This document shows positions 9,614-20,381 of a stretch of DNA of 64,000 bases, in pieces. The stretch is from contig JAJOZX010007491.1 in NCBI GenBank assembly GCA_023014485.1, forward strand, positions 83,501 to 147,500. The letters are read 5' to 3'. Under the pieces are notes generated by a model, which saw only the letters and a program-made list of their open reading frames with translations, was not told the origin of the DNA and did not search any database. Made by a program: the position numbers and the translations under genes. The stretch is from Bathynomus jamesi. Its lineage: Eukaryota > Arthropoda > Malacostraca > Isopoda > Cirolanidae. How positions within the stretch are numbered: the stretch's first letter is position 1; each line of letters begins with the position of its first letter.

Positions 9614-11876
9614 ATGAATAGAGCGTGTAAAAATGATCCCAATAGATTCTGCTACATATGTGGGACGGTTACCATGCCAAATAACCAGTCCCAAATCACT
9701 AAATTTGTGAAGACAATGTATAGAGCATACTTTGGAATTAAGCTAGGGGACCAGGACAAAAATTTCGCCCCTCATATGTGCTGCAAGACGTGCATTGAAA
9801 ATTTGAGAAGATGGAGCAAAGGCAGAGCGAAATCTTTGCCTTTTGGAATTCCCATGATTTGGAGAGAAGGAAAGGATCACGTGACAGATTGCTATTTCTG
9901 CATGACAAACCTCCAAGGTGGGATTATAAATTTATTTTTCTTAAATATTTTGAAATCCTCGTATGAAACTTGACATAATATTCACCATAATGTAATATTC
10001 ACCATATATAGCATAATATTCACCATAATGGTAATCATACATTTACATATACATATTGTTACAGAAAATACATTTACACATACATATTGTTATACAAGTT
10101 ACATTTACATATACAATGATTGTATATTTTCTTTCTTTTTCATTCATATTGTCTTCGAAGGGACAATATGAATGATAAAGAAAGAAAATATACAGACTCC
10201 ATCGACCTATTTCATATCTTACAGACCGCAGCCTTCCCTCACGAGCCGCCACTGTCTGAATGCTTCTTCTATTTCATATGCAAGTTTTATATCCCTGTTT
10301 CTGTGTTTCTATTTTCAGGAGTTAACAAGAAGAATAAACACATTGTTGTATATCCTGACATTCCTTCTGCTATGAGACCTGTACCCCATGGTCCTGGAAT
10401 TCCAATACCCGACCCACCTCAAACCCTGGACTTCGATGATTCTGATGATGAATCAATGACCAATGCCAATGACCAGTCCCAGTCGTATATACCTCAAAAT
10501 ACCGCTTCAAATGAGCCGAGGCCTCTCAACCAGGCCAAACTTAATGATCTTACCAGGGATTTAGGACTTTCCAAATTAGCTGCCGAGATCTTGGGCTCAC
10601 GACTTCGAGAGGACACTTGCTGGCTCCTGAAACAACATTCTCCTGGTATAGGAAACGAGAGGAAGAATTCCGCAAGTTTTTTGCAGTGCACGAAAATACC
10701 TCTTCCTTAGTGTACTGCTGCAATGTTGAGGGGCTAATCGAATCCTTGGGCCTGCCATATAACGCATCAGAATGGAGGTTATTTATAGACTCGTCTAAAC
10801 GAAGTTTGAAAGCAGTACTTCTCAACATTGGGAATAGGGTTGCATCAGTCCCTGTAGCACATTCCGTACAACTTACTGAGAGCTACGATAACATGAAAAT
10901 TTTACTGGATGCTCTCGTATACGACCAACATAACTGGAGGATCTGTGGAGATTTGAAGGTAATACTAATATCATAAGTAAACTATTGCTATTGACTATGT
11001 TGTTTTTCCAAAGGTTATTTGAGAGCGTATAAGAACACTTAACTTCCCCACAGAAGTGATACAGTCCAATGCATAGATTTTTTTTATCTGATAGAACAAA
11101 TTCTCTAAATTCTTTAAATATTTTCATTTTTTTTCAGATTGTGGCATTTGTATTGGAATGCAAGGGGGATACACGAAATACCCATGTTTCCTCTGCAAAT
11201 GGATAGCCGAGCGGATGAGAAGCACTATGCACAGCGTGAATGGGCATCCAGAGAGAATTTTGAACCTGGGTCGCATAATGTCGTTTCAGTGCCCCTTGTA
11301 CCACCAACAAAAATTTTGCTCCCACCACTTCATATTAAGCTGGGCTTGATGAAAAATTTCATCAAATCAATGAATAAGGAGGGTTCAGCATTCCGATATC
11401 TCGAGAGTAAATTTCCTCATATATCTGATGCTAAACTAAATGCTGGGGTTTTTGATGATCCTCAAATTCGAACTTTGATCAAGGATACTCAGTTCGAAAA
11501 CGCAATGACTCCAACTGAGAAGAATGCCTGGCAGGCATTCAAATCAGTTGTCACTGATTTTCTTGGCAAGCGTAGAAGTCCAGAATACGAGTCCGTTGTC
11601 GAAAACTTGATGGAAGCTTTCAAAGCTCATGGGTCGCGCATGTCCATAAAAATGCACTTTTTGTAGTCCCACTTGGACTATTTTCCTGAAAATTGCGGGG
11701 ATTATAGTGAGGAACAGGGTGAACGATTTCACCAAGATATCAAAATAATGGAAGAGAGGTACCAGGGAAACTGGGATATCAATATGCTGGCGGACTATTG
11801 CTGGTGTTTGAAGCGAGACGTGCCCGAAGAAAAACACAGACGGAAAGCCAAAAAAACTTCATTCCTTCCTCAATAA
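9614..11876 (+). pseudogene. Spliced, disrupted gene of an unnamed arthropod family
   Basis: Three coding exons are supported: 9614-9917 (donor AAG|GTGGG), 10319-10958 (acceptor TTTTCAG|GA, donor AAG|GTAAT) and 11138-11876 (acceptor TTTTCAG|AT). The first junction restores a Gly codon in frame (LQ-G-VNKK). Exon 1 encodes a Cys-pair zinc-binding module: FCYICG, CCKTC, then DCYFC. Exon 2 is acidic (DFDDSDDES), followed by SSKRSLKAVLLNIGN. Exon 3 has GYTKYPCFLCKW, DSRADEKHY, LLPPLHIKLGLMKNF, HLDYFPENCG and GERFHQDI. I believe relatives of this protein occur repeatedly in arthropod genomes without an assigned function; that is recollection. Damage seen: one-base losses near 10613, 11155 and 11203 and an in-frame TAG at 11664-11666. 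AATAAA overlaps the stop at 11872. Intron retention argues for DNA-level duplication or a DNA transposon, not a processed copy. Confidence 0.7.
10121..10194. repeat. 33-bp-arm hairpin inside intron
   Basis: TGTATATTTTCTTTCTTTTT continues to TTGTC and is mirrored by GACAATATGAATGATAAAG through TATACA, with an eight-base loop. It lies in the intron between exons 1 and 2 of the gene at 9614 and resembles a small foldback insertion. Confidence 0.75.
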
Positions 11877-12165
11877 ACTTTTTTAAATATTCATTGTATG
11901 AATAAAAGTATTTATTCACACAATGTTTTCATTTTTCACGAGTGTTCTTATAATATTACTCGTATCTACAGTGTTTAAGCTAAAAAAATCAATAAATTTG
12001 GGGATAAAATTGGACTTATAATAAATGGCCAATAGAGAAAAAACCTGACCTGATTGAGGAAAACCAATGTCATTTTCGAATTCAGCATGGTCGAATTATA
12101 CAATATGAGTTGAAAAAACCCTCACAGCAGACAAAAAAATTTCATATGCATACCAGTGTAATAAC
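11877..12165. other. No gene seen; presumed 3' flank
   Basis: AT-rich sequence after the AATAAA of the preceding pseudogene. No repeat family recognised. Confidence 0.6.
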
Positions 12166-12179
12166 AAAGAATTGTGCTG

Positions 12180-12331
12180 CGCTATTTGTTGTTCAGTGGT
12201 TCAGAGATGCAACGTATGCATGAACATGATGGAGGACACTTTGAATAATTTCTATAGTAAATGATAAATATTATTCTCCACAAGGTAATTCCATTATTGT
12301 CGGTAAACCGACTTATGCCGCACCCTGTATA
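12180..12331 (+). mobile_element. Mariner 3' end remnant
   Basis: A short frame ends MHEHDGGHFE at TAA 12246-12248. The motif G-G-H-(I/F)-E near the stop is typical of mariner transposase C-termini, as in the element at 40446. About 70 bp later comes ACTTATGCCGCACCCTGTA, a mariner-type right terminal repeat, then (TA)n. The 5' part of the element is gone. Confidence 0.65.
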
Positions 12332-12788
12332 TATATATATATATATAAACGATCCGTCAGAGAAACGTGAATGTATAGCTGTGCCAATGTGTGCCAAAAG
12401 TACCAAATAATACGTTGTTGTTCCATTTGAGTATTTAAAAACATTATATATATACTGTATATACATATATATAAAACCTTTCACTATGCACAATGAACGA
12501 TCCAAAATATCGACAAAACATTATAAAAAACCGTTTTTCTCTCTTTCAAATAGTTTCGTTCCCTTCTTGGGTGGCGAGTCACGAATAATTTTTTTTTTTC
12601 TTTTTCTTCTTCACAAATAAATGTAATTTTGAATGTAATTTTACTGCATTCGATTTTAGTCCCATTTTATTCGCTAATTCAATTAACAAATTAACTTTTT
12701 CATTAACATTTTTCTTTTGTGGTTACATAAAATGAACAGAAATAATAATTTAACCGATTCTGATGTCCCAATTTCGAAAGAGAATTTT

Positions 12789-12820
<32 letters not shown>

Positions 12821-13938
12821 CATATATATTATTGTGATTACTTATACTGTAGCTTCTTAAAAAAATCGTTGGTGTGTTTAAGAGCGTATATGGAGGGCTT
12901 CCAACAGTAGACGATAAAATCACAATTCTATAATGGTCTTTTTGTTGAAGGCTGAGAGTTACTCCGTTTTTTCCTATTGTAATACCATGGTTTCATTTTA
13001 TAATTTAAACGCGCTGATGACTATCTAAATCTGAACATGTATGCATACATTATGTATATATATATTCCTAAACGTAAGTTATCGATGTTACACACACACA
13101 CACACACACGTGTGTGTGGTATAGATCTCGACAAGCGTGGAATAGAAATTACATTATTTCTGGACTAAACTTTATTATAAAAATGGGTTTGAACTGTTAG
13201 ATGCGCCATTTACAAAAGATATACTCTTTTTTTTTAAGTCACTCCTATGACCTTACATGTCGAACAAAAGAAAATCGCATAGAAAACGGGATCTCAAAGG
13301 CGGACCAAACATATATATATATATACACAGTGTAAACTCTTTGGGGGAAATTTTCTTAGATTTAGCGACAATATTTGTGTAACACTTCTTAAAGAAATGC
13401 AAATTAGTTTTTTGGGCCTAAAGAAAAAAAATGAGTTCGTTTTCTTTGATATTTCTTTGGGGAAATAAAGAAAGGATTATCTGTTCTTTTCTTTAGCATT
13501 TGATGTGGAGCTGCTTTAGGGTAAAAATTTTAAATTAAATGTTCGTTGGGAAAGATTGAATGTTTTATGTATGTAGGAGAATCCTCGCGGAAGGTCTAGC
13601 CTATGTTCTCTATAAGGCAAGGCAAGCTACGATAGCCTAGGCCTCCATTACTGAGTCAGCCTAGAGGAAGAATGTTAACGTTGATATAGTCAAAATGGGG
13701 TTAGGCCGGGGTGGAAGGGGTATAAATTCTTTTGAAAAGTTTAGATCGTAAAGTGATAGGGCATTATGCCCCTCACAATACCCACATTTTAGTATTATAA
13801 AATACAATTCATGCCACACTGAATATCTTTGAATCGAGTTCACGCTCTTTCAGAAAATGGGAAAAATTTCAATTTCGATTTATGAGTAACTAAAATAAAT
13901 CACGTTTAGGCCTATTTTGTATCCAATTATTCACTCAC

Positions 13939-13979
<41 letters not shown>

Positions 13980-14107
13980 TAATTTGTATAATATTTTAAT
14001 CCTATTTTATAAATGTGAAAATTCGAGGTTTTCTGTATTTGCCAAAAATATTGACTCTGTACAAAATGGGAAAGTAAGTACACGAAGGATGTGTACTTTG
14101 GCTACTT

Positions 14108-14152
<45 letters not shown>

Positions 14153-14387
14153 GATGTTGGATGTAGCACTGAATAGGCTTGCAGATCTGAACAGATTTTT
14201 GTTAACGCAAGTGTCGTGTTGCTGTATTCATAGAGAAAGTTCAGAAAAGTGAAGGCCCTAAAAGATTTTATAATATGTATGTACAGGGTGTTCTAATTCG
14301 TGAAAACTTCATATACAATATGAATGTACAGGAAGATACAAAGTGAAATAACAAAATGCGGTCAGAGGAATATATATATATATATAT
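12332..14387. other. No gene; microsatellites
   Basis: Nothing coding is supported. Present are (CA)n(TA)n at about 12788-12830, (CA)n at 13090-13109, (TA)n at 13312-13326, (AAT)n at about 13940-13979, and (GA)n at 14109-14149. A solo mariner-like end, TACAGGGTGTTCTAATTCG, starts at 14283. Confidence 0.7.
14109..14149. repeat. (GA)n microsatellite
   Basis: Uninterrupted GA repeat of about 40 bp. Confidence 0.95.
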
Positions 14388-14682
14388 GATTGAATTCAGA
14401 ATGGTCCCCTGAGGGTTTTACATGATACACACAGACCGTGTATGGAACAAGGAACTCTTCTGGAAAAATTAAATCCACTATAGTCTGAATAAGTAATGGT
14501 AAATGACAAACACTATAGTTTTTCTTTTTCATGATGTTAGCCCGACGTAGGCAACGGGTCATTCGCAAAGAGGTCCCAAAAATATAGCTTCCCTCACCAG
14601 CTATCTGCAAAGCAGATAGGATCCAGCTTTAGGACAGGATCTAGAAGAGTTTCTTGCTCCATGCACGGTCTGCGTGTATCAT
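14388..14682. mobile_element. Foldback family B, partly deleted copy
   Basis: The left arm (ACACACAGACCGTGTATGG onward) and the spacer match the copy at 6869. The right arm is reduced to its outer 40 bases (CTAGAAGAGTTTCTTGCTCC to GTGTATCA). The copy lies between two (TA)n tracts. Confidence 0.8.
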
Positions 14683-14694
14683 ATATATATAGGG

Positions 14695-14695
<1 letters not shown>

Positions 14696-14774
<79 letters not shown>
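14696..14774. repeat. (CT)n microsatellite
   Basis: About 79 bp of CT repeats with two small interruptions, running directly into a SINE fragment. Confidence 0.95.
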
Positions 14775-14777
<3 letters not shown>

Positions 14778-14815
14778 CGGCGGGAAGCGGTTTTACTACA
14801 CTGGCCACGACACAG
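14775..14815 (-). mobile_element. 5S-derived SINE fragment
   Basis: GATCGGCGGGAAGCGG and ACTGGCCACGACAC match the outermost head of the 5S-derived SINE on the minus strand. The rest is replaced by the (CT)n tract. Confidence 0.6.
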
Positions 14816-15263
14816 ACCTATTAATTATTTATGTATAGTGTATACTAGCCCTAAAACTGTTTAACAGCGTATCAAACGAACTGCGAAGTCAGCATATAAT
14901 ATATTAATTAAAGATGTTATATGCTAACAGAGACCCTAAGATCCACTCCAGGCTAGCCCAGGAAAGAAGTAGAGGAAAAACGGGAAAAGCATATGAAAAT
15001 AAAGAATATTGAAAACTTATGCCATGCGTAAGTTTTAAAGACTCGTAAAGCTTTCAAAGAGAAATAGTAGCAACAGCGGTAGCTCGCTATGGCCCTCCGG
15101 GCAGGTAGCAGTATATGTCACAGTATATGTAGCAGTGTATGTAGCAGTATATGTCACAGCTAGCTGTATATGTATATGTAGCAGTATATGTCACAGCTAG
15201 CTGTATATGTATAATGTAGCAGTATATGTCACAGCTAGCTGTATATGTATATTGTATATTGGT
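14816..15263. other. No gene; 37-bp tandem repeat
   Basis: From about 15104 to 15255 a unit of 37-38 bp (GTAGCAGTATATGTCACAGC then TAGCTGTATATGTATAT) is repeated about three times plus shorter partial copies. The rest is unrecognised. Confidence 0.75.
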
Positions 15264-15663
15264 ACTTAGTATTATCGGGACTACCAAACTGTTTATTATG
15301 TATTTTTGCTCTCGTCATTTTCGTTTAAACTAACGAAAATATCACAACTTAACCTAACCAATCATCAAGGGCGTACAGTTGACCTAACCGGGCATTCAGT
15401 TAACCTAACCGGGCATTCAGTTGACCTAACCGGGCATTCAATTAACCTAACCGGGCATTCAGTTGACCTAACAATAACCAATATTAACCTGTTAAGTCAA
15501 CTGAATGCCCAGTTAGGTCAAGTGAATGCCCGGTTAGGTTAATTGAATGCCCGGTTAGGTTAATTGAATGCCCGGTTAGGTCAACTGTACGCCCTTGATG
15601 ATTGGTTAGGTTAAGTTGTGATATTTTCGTTAATTTAAACGAAAACGAAGTCCCGATAATACC
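15264..15663. mobile_element. Foldback element with TAACC core (copy 4, expanded)
   Basis: The largest member of the TAACC-core family. Left arm 15313-15473 and right arm 15500-15650 mirror each other. Each holds AACGAAAATATCACAAC, TTAACCTAACCAATCATC, GGGCGTACAGTTGACC and then three or four tandem copies of a 21-bp unit with CCTAACCGGGCATTCAGTT. Outer ends ATTATCGGGACT also pair, with about 30 extra bases in the left arm. The tandem expansion is present in both arms, so arm correction or palindromic duplication followed it. Confidence 0.85.
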
Positions 15664-16610
15664 TAAAATTTTTCGAAGTACCTACATTCACTTGTAATAG
15701 ACATTAAATAGCTCGTGCTCGGCCGCGGAGTGACCTAGGACCGGGAAACTTACAGAGCACGTCGGAAGCTCATGGGCTATCAGTTGGTGGTGGTTGCAGA
15801 ATTTTCCGATGTGCCGTTTAGTCTGTGCACGGTTCCGAGAAAAGCGGACAGACACACAGACACATTTTAACTGAATAGTATATACAGGATAGTAAAGTAT
15901 AGAACGGACAAGACTCCCTCCCTCCTCCACCAGCCGTTGCTGACAGAAAATAGTTATAAAAGAAGATTTATAGGAAAGTAGGAAAAAGCATAATAAAAAG
16001 AACAGCTTCAGAGTTCATTCACACCATGCGTATATTTATCTCGTGTACCCAGCTACGCATTACCACGAAACGTTTGACTACTCAATCTAATCTACGCAAA
16101 GTATTTATTTTAAGGATTATTTATTTATTATAAACAAGAAATCATCATTTCATCGTTGCATCACTTCTTCGATGAATGCCAAAGCTCACCGTGCTGAGAA
16201 ACTAAATCTCTGAAATTAATTATAGTGCCATTCTTCGCGTTGAACTAAACTTATGATGATGGAGCATTGATCCACAGGCACTTCCAACTAGTTAGCATAC
16301 CCCATTTTCAAAATGCTATTACATATTTTTAAACAATAAAATTATGTTCTAATAACCAAGTTAAATAGTACATGATTTTCCGAAAACAAAAACATAAATT
16401 GAATCCCAGACTATATCCCCAAGTAGCATCCCTGAAACTGAAAACGTCTTTTCGGAGGTTTAGGCTCCTGAGAGTTTTCCTCAAGTTTCTCGTCTCTACC
16501 AATATCTTACTCGAGTCTTATTTGATGGCTTGGAACCACGGTTCAGGATCAATAGGACTTCATTTTCGGGACTTGGTGAAGGTGAGTGTTGATTTCCACT
16601 CTCTTCCTAC
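15664..16610. other. No gene seen
   Basis: Unique-looking AT-rich sequence. Bases 16603-16610 (CTTCCTAC) are the left target duplication of the next element. Open frames here show no family motif. Confidence 0.6.
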
Positions 16611-16999
16611 TAGGGCTGTTAAAATGCCGAAATTTTCAATACCGGTATTGATACCGATTATTTTGCCAATACCGGTATTGATACCGGTTTTATATTAAAA
16701 TATTTTTATTTTTAAATCACCAATTTAATAGTGAAAAAAGTTAAAAATTCATCTTTCACTCGAGTGCCCATAGCCATAAGAATGTATATATGTCTTCTTA
16801 TACCAGCTAGCCTGTCGACCGACGTTGACTTTAGTCAGTTTAGTGGCTTAAAGCACCCGAACTCGAATCCAAGTCCTTCAAAATGTAAGCCTTGTGTTTT
16901 ATTTAACCACTATGCCATTTAATATATGCCACAAATATTAAGTCTTGAAAAGATCCTATAGCTAAGGATATCTAATATAGCTATAATATTATTGAATTA

Positions 17000-17227
17000 T
17001 TAACAATCAACGACCGTTATAAAAGGAAAAAAATAGTCCAAATTCTCATTCCTACGCGTGTTTATTTCAGAATCAGTGATCTGATGAATCGATTTTAAAT
17101 GAACAAGTAATCCGCTTGTTGAACCTCCTCCACCGAACTTTATCACTTTTTTACACTTTAAGCACTCTGCTTCGTTCTGATCTTTTTTCTTAGTAAAATA
17201 ATTCCAAACACTTGACTTTTTCGACAT
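17000..17227 (-). pseudogene. hAT transposase BED-finger N-terminus
   Basis: The minus-strand frame starts at ATG (17225-17227): SSVWNYFTKK, then CLKCKKVIKFGGG, STSGLLVHLKSIH. The W-x-Y-F, C-x2-C and H-x4-H spacing defines a BED zinc finger, which binds DNA at the start of many hAT transposases. The frame ends at 17000 with no catalytic domain, so the element is internally deleted. The nested mariner sits directly upstream of the start codon. Confidence 0.85.
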
Positions 17228-17231
17228 TGTA

Positions 17232-17645
17232 CAGGGTGTCCCGTAAGTCTGGACCCATAGGGCAAAATTAATAAAATTACAAAATAGTCCCAGTTTCGCT
17301 GGACATGCGTCGAAGTGACTTCTTGGGACTGACAGCGAAGCTAGCCAACACATTGGTACTGGTTTCGCCTTCCGTAACAGTCCTTGAAGGTCCTCTGCGA
17401 GGCTTGTCAGCTACGGATCCAGTTTCCTTAAATTTGGCTATCAACTTGCCAACACATCTGTGTGTGATTGGTGCGCGGTCTGGATGCATATTGTTGAATT
17501 CTTCGGCCACTTCCCGGTGACTGCGGGTCCCGACCAGCAAAATAACTTGAACTCTCTCCTCTCTAGTCAGTGACATGATTTACCTGCAACATAATAAAAA
17601 AATATATTATAAATCCCTATGGGTCCAGACTTACGGGACACCCTG
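17232..17645 (-). mobile_element. Mariner MITE nested in hAT
   Basis: Terminal repeats of about 31 bp start CAGGGTGTCCCGTAAGTCTG on the left and mirror at 17615-17645; TA flanks both ends. The interior holds only the 5' part of a transposase gene on the minus strand, joined directly to the other terminal repeat. Confidence 0.9.
17277..17576 (-). pseudogene. Mariner transposase N-terminal part
   Basis: About 99 residues starting MSLTREERVQVILLVGTRS, with REVAEEFNNMHPDRAP, FKETGSVADKPRRGPS and KKSLRRMSSETG. These are the paired helix-turn-helix DNA-binding regions of mariner transposases and closely parallel residues 1-97 of the protein at 40511-41562. The catalytic half is deleted. Such a remnant could still bind terminal repeats if expressed, but that is speculation. 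Confidence 0.85.
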
Positions 17646-18136
17646 TATATAAGGGGGGAAAATTACTGTTGTTCAATGTTCGCAAAAAGAGGCCATAAGT
17701 TATCTTGATTGGAGGAACTTTGCTGTTGCAAAACGTTTTCAATCGTTTCAAATACATATTCCTTCGTTTTCAGTCTTAAGACGACAGAAAACGTTTTCAA
17801 TCGTTTCAAATACGTATTCCTTCGATTTCAAACGACAAAAAACGTTTTCAGCAATTCTTATAAAACTTAAAGGTCAAATAAGAATCTATGGCATATCTAT
17901 AGTACCTATAAGTAGGTAATAATGAAACATTAAAATATTTTTTTTATTCTGAGGATTTGGAATATTTGCGTCTTTTTAGGAAAAAAGCAATCCCCTAAGC
18001 TCATATTTTTTAAATGCAATTCATATTTCGCCTAAAACAACTATTTAAAAAAAAATAAAAAATATACTTCCAATACCGGTATTGACATCCACGGTATCGG
18101 TATTGTCTCTTTTTTCAATACCGGGATTCGGCACTA
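17646..18136. other. Remainder of hAT, non-coding
   Basis: Includes a direct repeat of a 60-base unit with AAAACGTTTTCAATCGTTTC (17733 and 17788) and the right subterminal AATACCGGTATTG repeats. No further transposase coding sequence was recognised. Confidence 0.6.
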
Positions 18137-18224
18137 CTTCCTACCCTCGTACGCGTGGTTGTTCAGAGACTTTGAGCGAGAACCTATCCAGTTAGGTCTT
18201 GAAATTATTCAGAATGATGCGCTA

Positions 18225-18450
18225 AAAAAAAAAATTTAATAAACCAATAAAGCAGCAAGTGTTCAATGTGTCCTCCATTATTATGAATGGCCAATTGTAG
18301 CCTCGTGCGTCACACTCTGGCAAACTGCCGTAGAAATGGTGTCTTGATCGAGCTCATTTTACGCTGTTAAAATGCGCTCTCGAAGTTGACTGACATCCTG
18401 AATATTTTGTCCGTAAACTTTGTCAATTAAACGTCCTCAGTGGCGCGCAA
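18225..18450 (-). pseudogene. Mariner transposase C-terminal remnant
   Basis: Minus-strand reading gives DKVYGQNIQDVSQLRERILT, then CQSVTHEA and, in a shifted frame, NNGGHIEHLL. This is the order of the mariner C-terminus (VY...I.dL..RI...GGHIEH). Stops and frameshifts separate the pieces. No terminal repeat was recognised. Confidence 0.6.
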
Positions 18451-18650
18451 CGCTACAATTGGTCATTGATAATAACGGAGGACGCACTGAACACTCGCTG
18501 AGTTAATGCTTTATTCAATTTGTTTTTGTTCCTCGTAAACACTTCTTTAATGATCAACTAAATCTCTAAATTACCGACGTTGTCAATTTTGCTTTTTAAC
18601 AACTATTGTTCATGTTGAATTTGTAAAATGGCGACTCATCCGATTTAAAT

Positions 18651-18687
<37 letters not shown>

Positions 18688-19227
18688 GGACAATAACAAA
18701 GGATTTTATACAATTTCCGCTTCAATTAGTTATCCTTGGAATTGTGTGTGTGTGTGTGTGTGTGTGTGTTAAATGAGTGAATGTAGTGAAAGGAACATAA
18801 TATTTTAGTTACAAAGATATGATGTAGTAATACCGGATTATGCTGTATAGATATATATAATTGCGAAATATTTGCACGGATCAGAATAGCATATGAAGGA
18901 CGCTTTTCATATGGGAATGTTGTTCGCGCATGATACGGTGGATGTTGGCACGTGCCCGCTGCGTGCATGATGTAAACATGAAGAATGAACAGAGGGGCAG
19001 GGTCCCTATTGCGTAGTTTTCGGAGGATGGGGTGTTTCGTGATGAGACGAACGCAGTAACACTATGATTGTACGAGTGGCGGGAGGGTACAATACGCGTA
19101 ATTCCGTGATAAAGAACTGGGTATGACTGAGACTCTCGTTCGGTACGACGACACTTTCCTTATTGTACATACCCTGGGTATCGATCGCTGCAGTGGTTAG
19201 GTTTGAAGTATGGGAGAAGAAGCGTGA
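18451..19227. other. No gene; two microsatellites
   Basis: (CT)n at 18653-18686 and (GT)n at 18743-18769. The rest is unrecognised AT-rich sequence. Confidence 0.7.
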
Positions 19228-19436
19228 TTTGCGTTGTTTAATTTCCTTCATAACGGCAAAGGTCATGCGACAAAGGGGACCCACTGCTTTACGTGAGATT
19301 CGAGCCACCTACGTACGGGTCGCTACATTATCTTGACGCGGAGGACGCTCACCCATCCAACCACTGAACAAATTCAACGCCGCTTAACTTCACTGATCGA
19401 ACGGGAAGCGGTGTTTCGGACAAGTAACACGACAGT
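19228..19436 (-). mobile_element. 5S-rRNA-derived SINE (copy 4)
   Basis: Minus-strand head AACACCGCTTCCCGTTCGAT, AGTGAAGTTAAGCGGCG and GGTTGGATGGGTGAGCG, followed by the usual body. It has small differences from the other copies in the C-box region. Confidence 0.75.
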
Positions 19437-20183
<747 letters not shown>

Positions 20184-20350
20184 CAGGGCCGTTTCCTGGC
20201 ATAAGCAGACTAAGCGGCCGCTTAGGGCCCCGCTGCTACTAAGGGGCCCCTAGACAGGCTCCCAGGTCATAGCTCAGTGGGCAAGAATAGGAATATAGCT
20301 CAACTTATTATTAATATTATTGTTATTATTATTATTATCCTTATTATTAA

Positions 20351-20381
<31 letters not shown>

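Larger units (their letters stand above)
16611..18136 (-). mobile_element. hAT element with perfect 8-bp target duplication
   Basis: CTTCCTAC occurs at 16603-16610 and again at 18137-18144, exactly bordering ends TAGGGCTG and (reversed) TAGTGCCG. An 8-bp duplication is diagnostic of hAT. AATACCGGTATTG palindromes recur in both subterminal regions (16640-16690, 18075-18120), probably transposase sites. A BED-finger fragment is encoded inside, and a 414-bp mariner is nested at 17232-17645. Confidence 0.85.

Noticed and set aside
10043..10252. Frames inside the intron between exons 1 and 2
   Set aside because: They overlap a hairpin repeat and an intron defined by good splice sites; no family match.
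16372..16698. Frame of 108 codons crossing the hAT left end
   Set aside because: It runs across the target duplication into the element's AATACCGGTATTG repeats, so it cannot be one gene.
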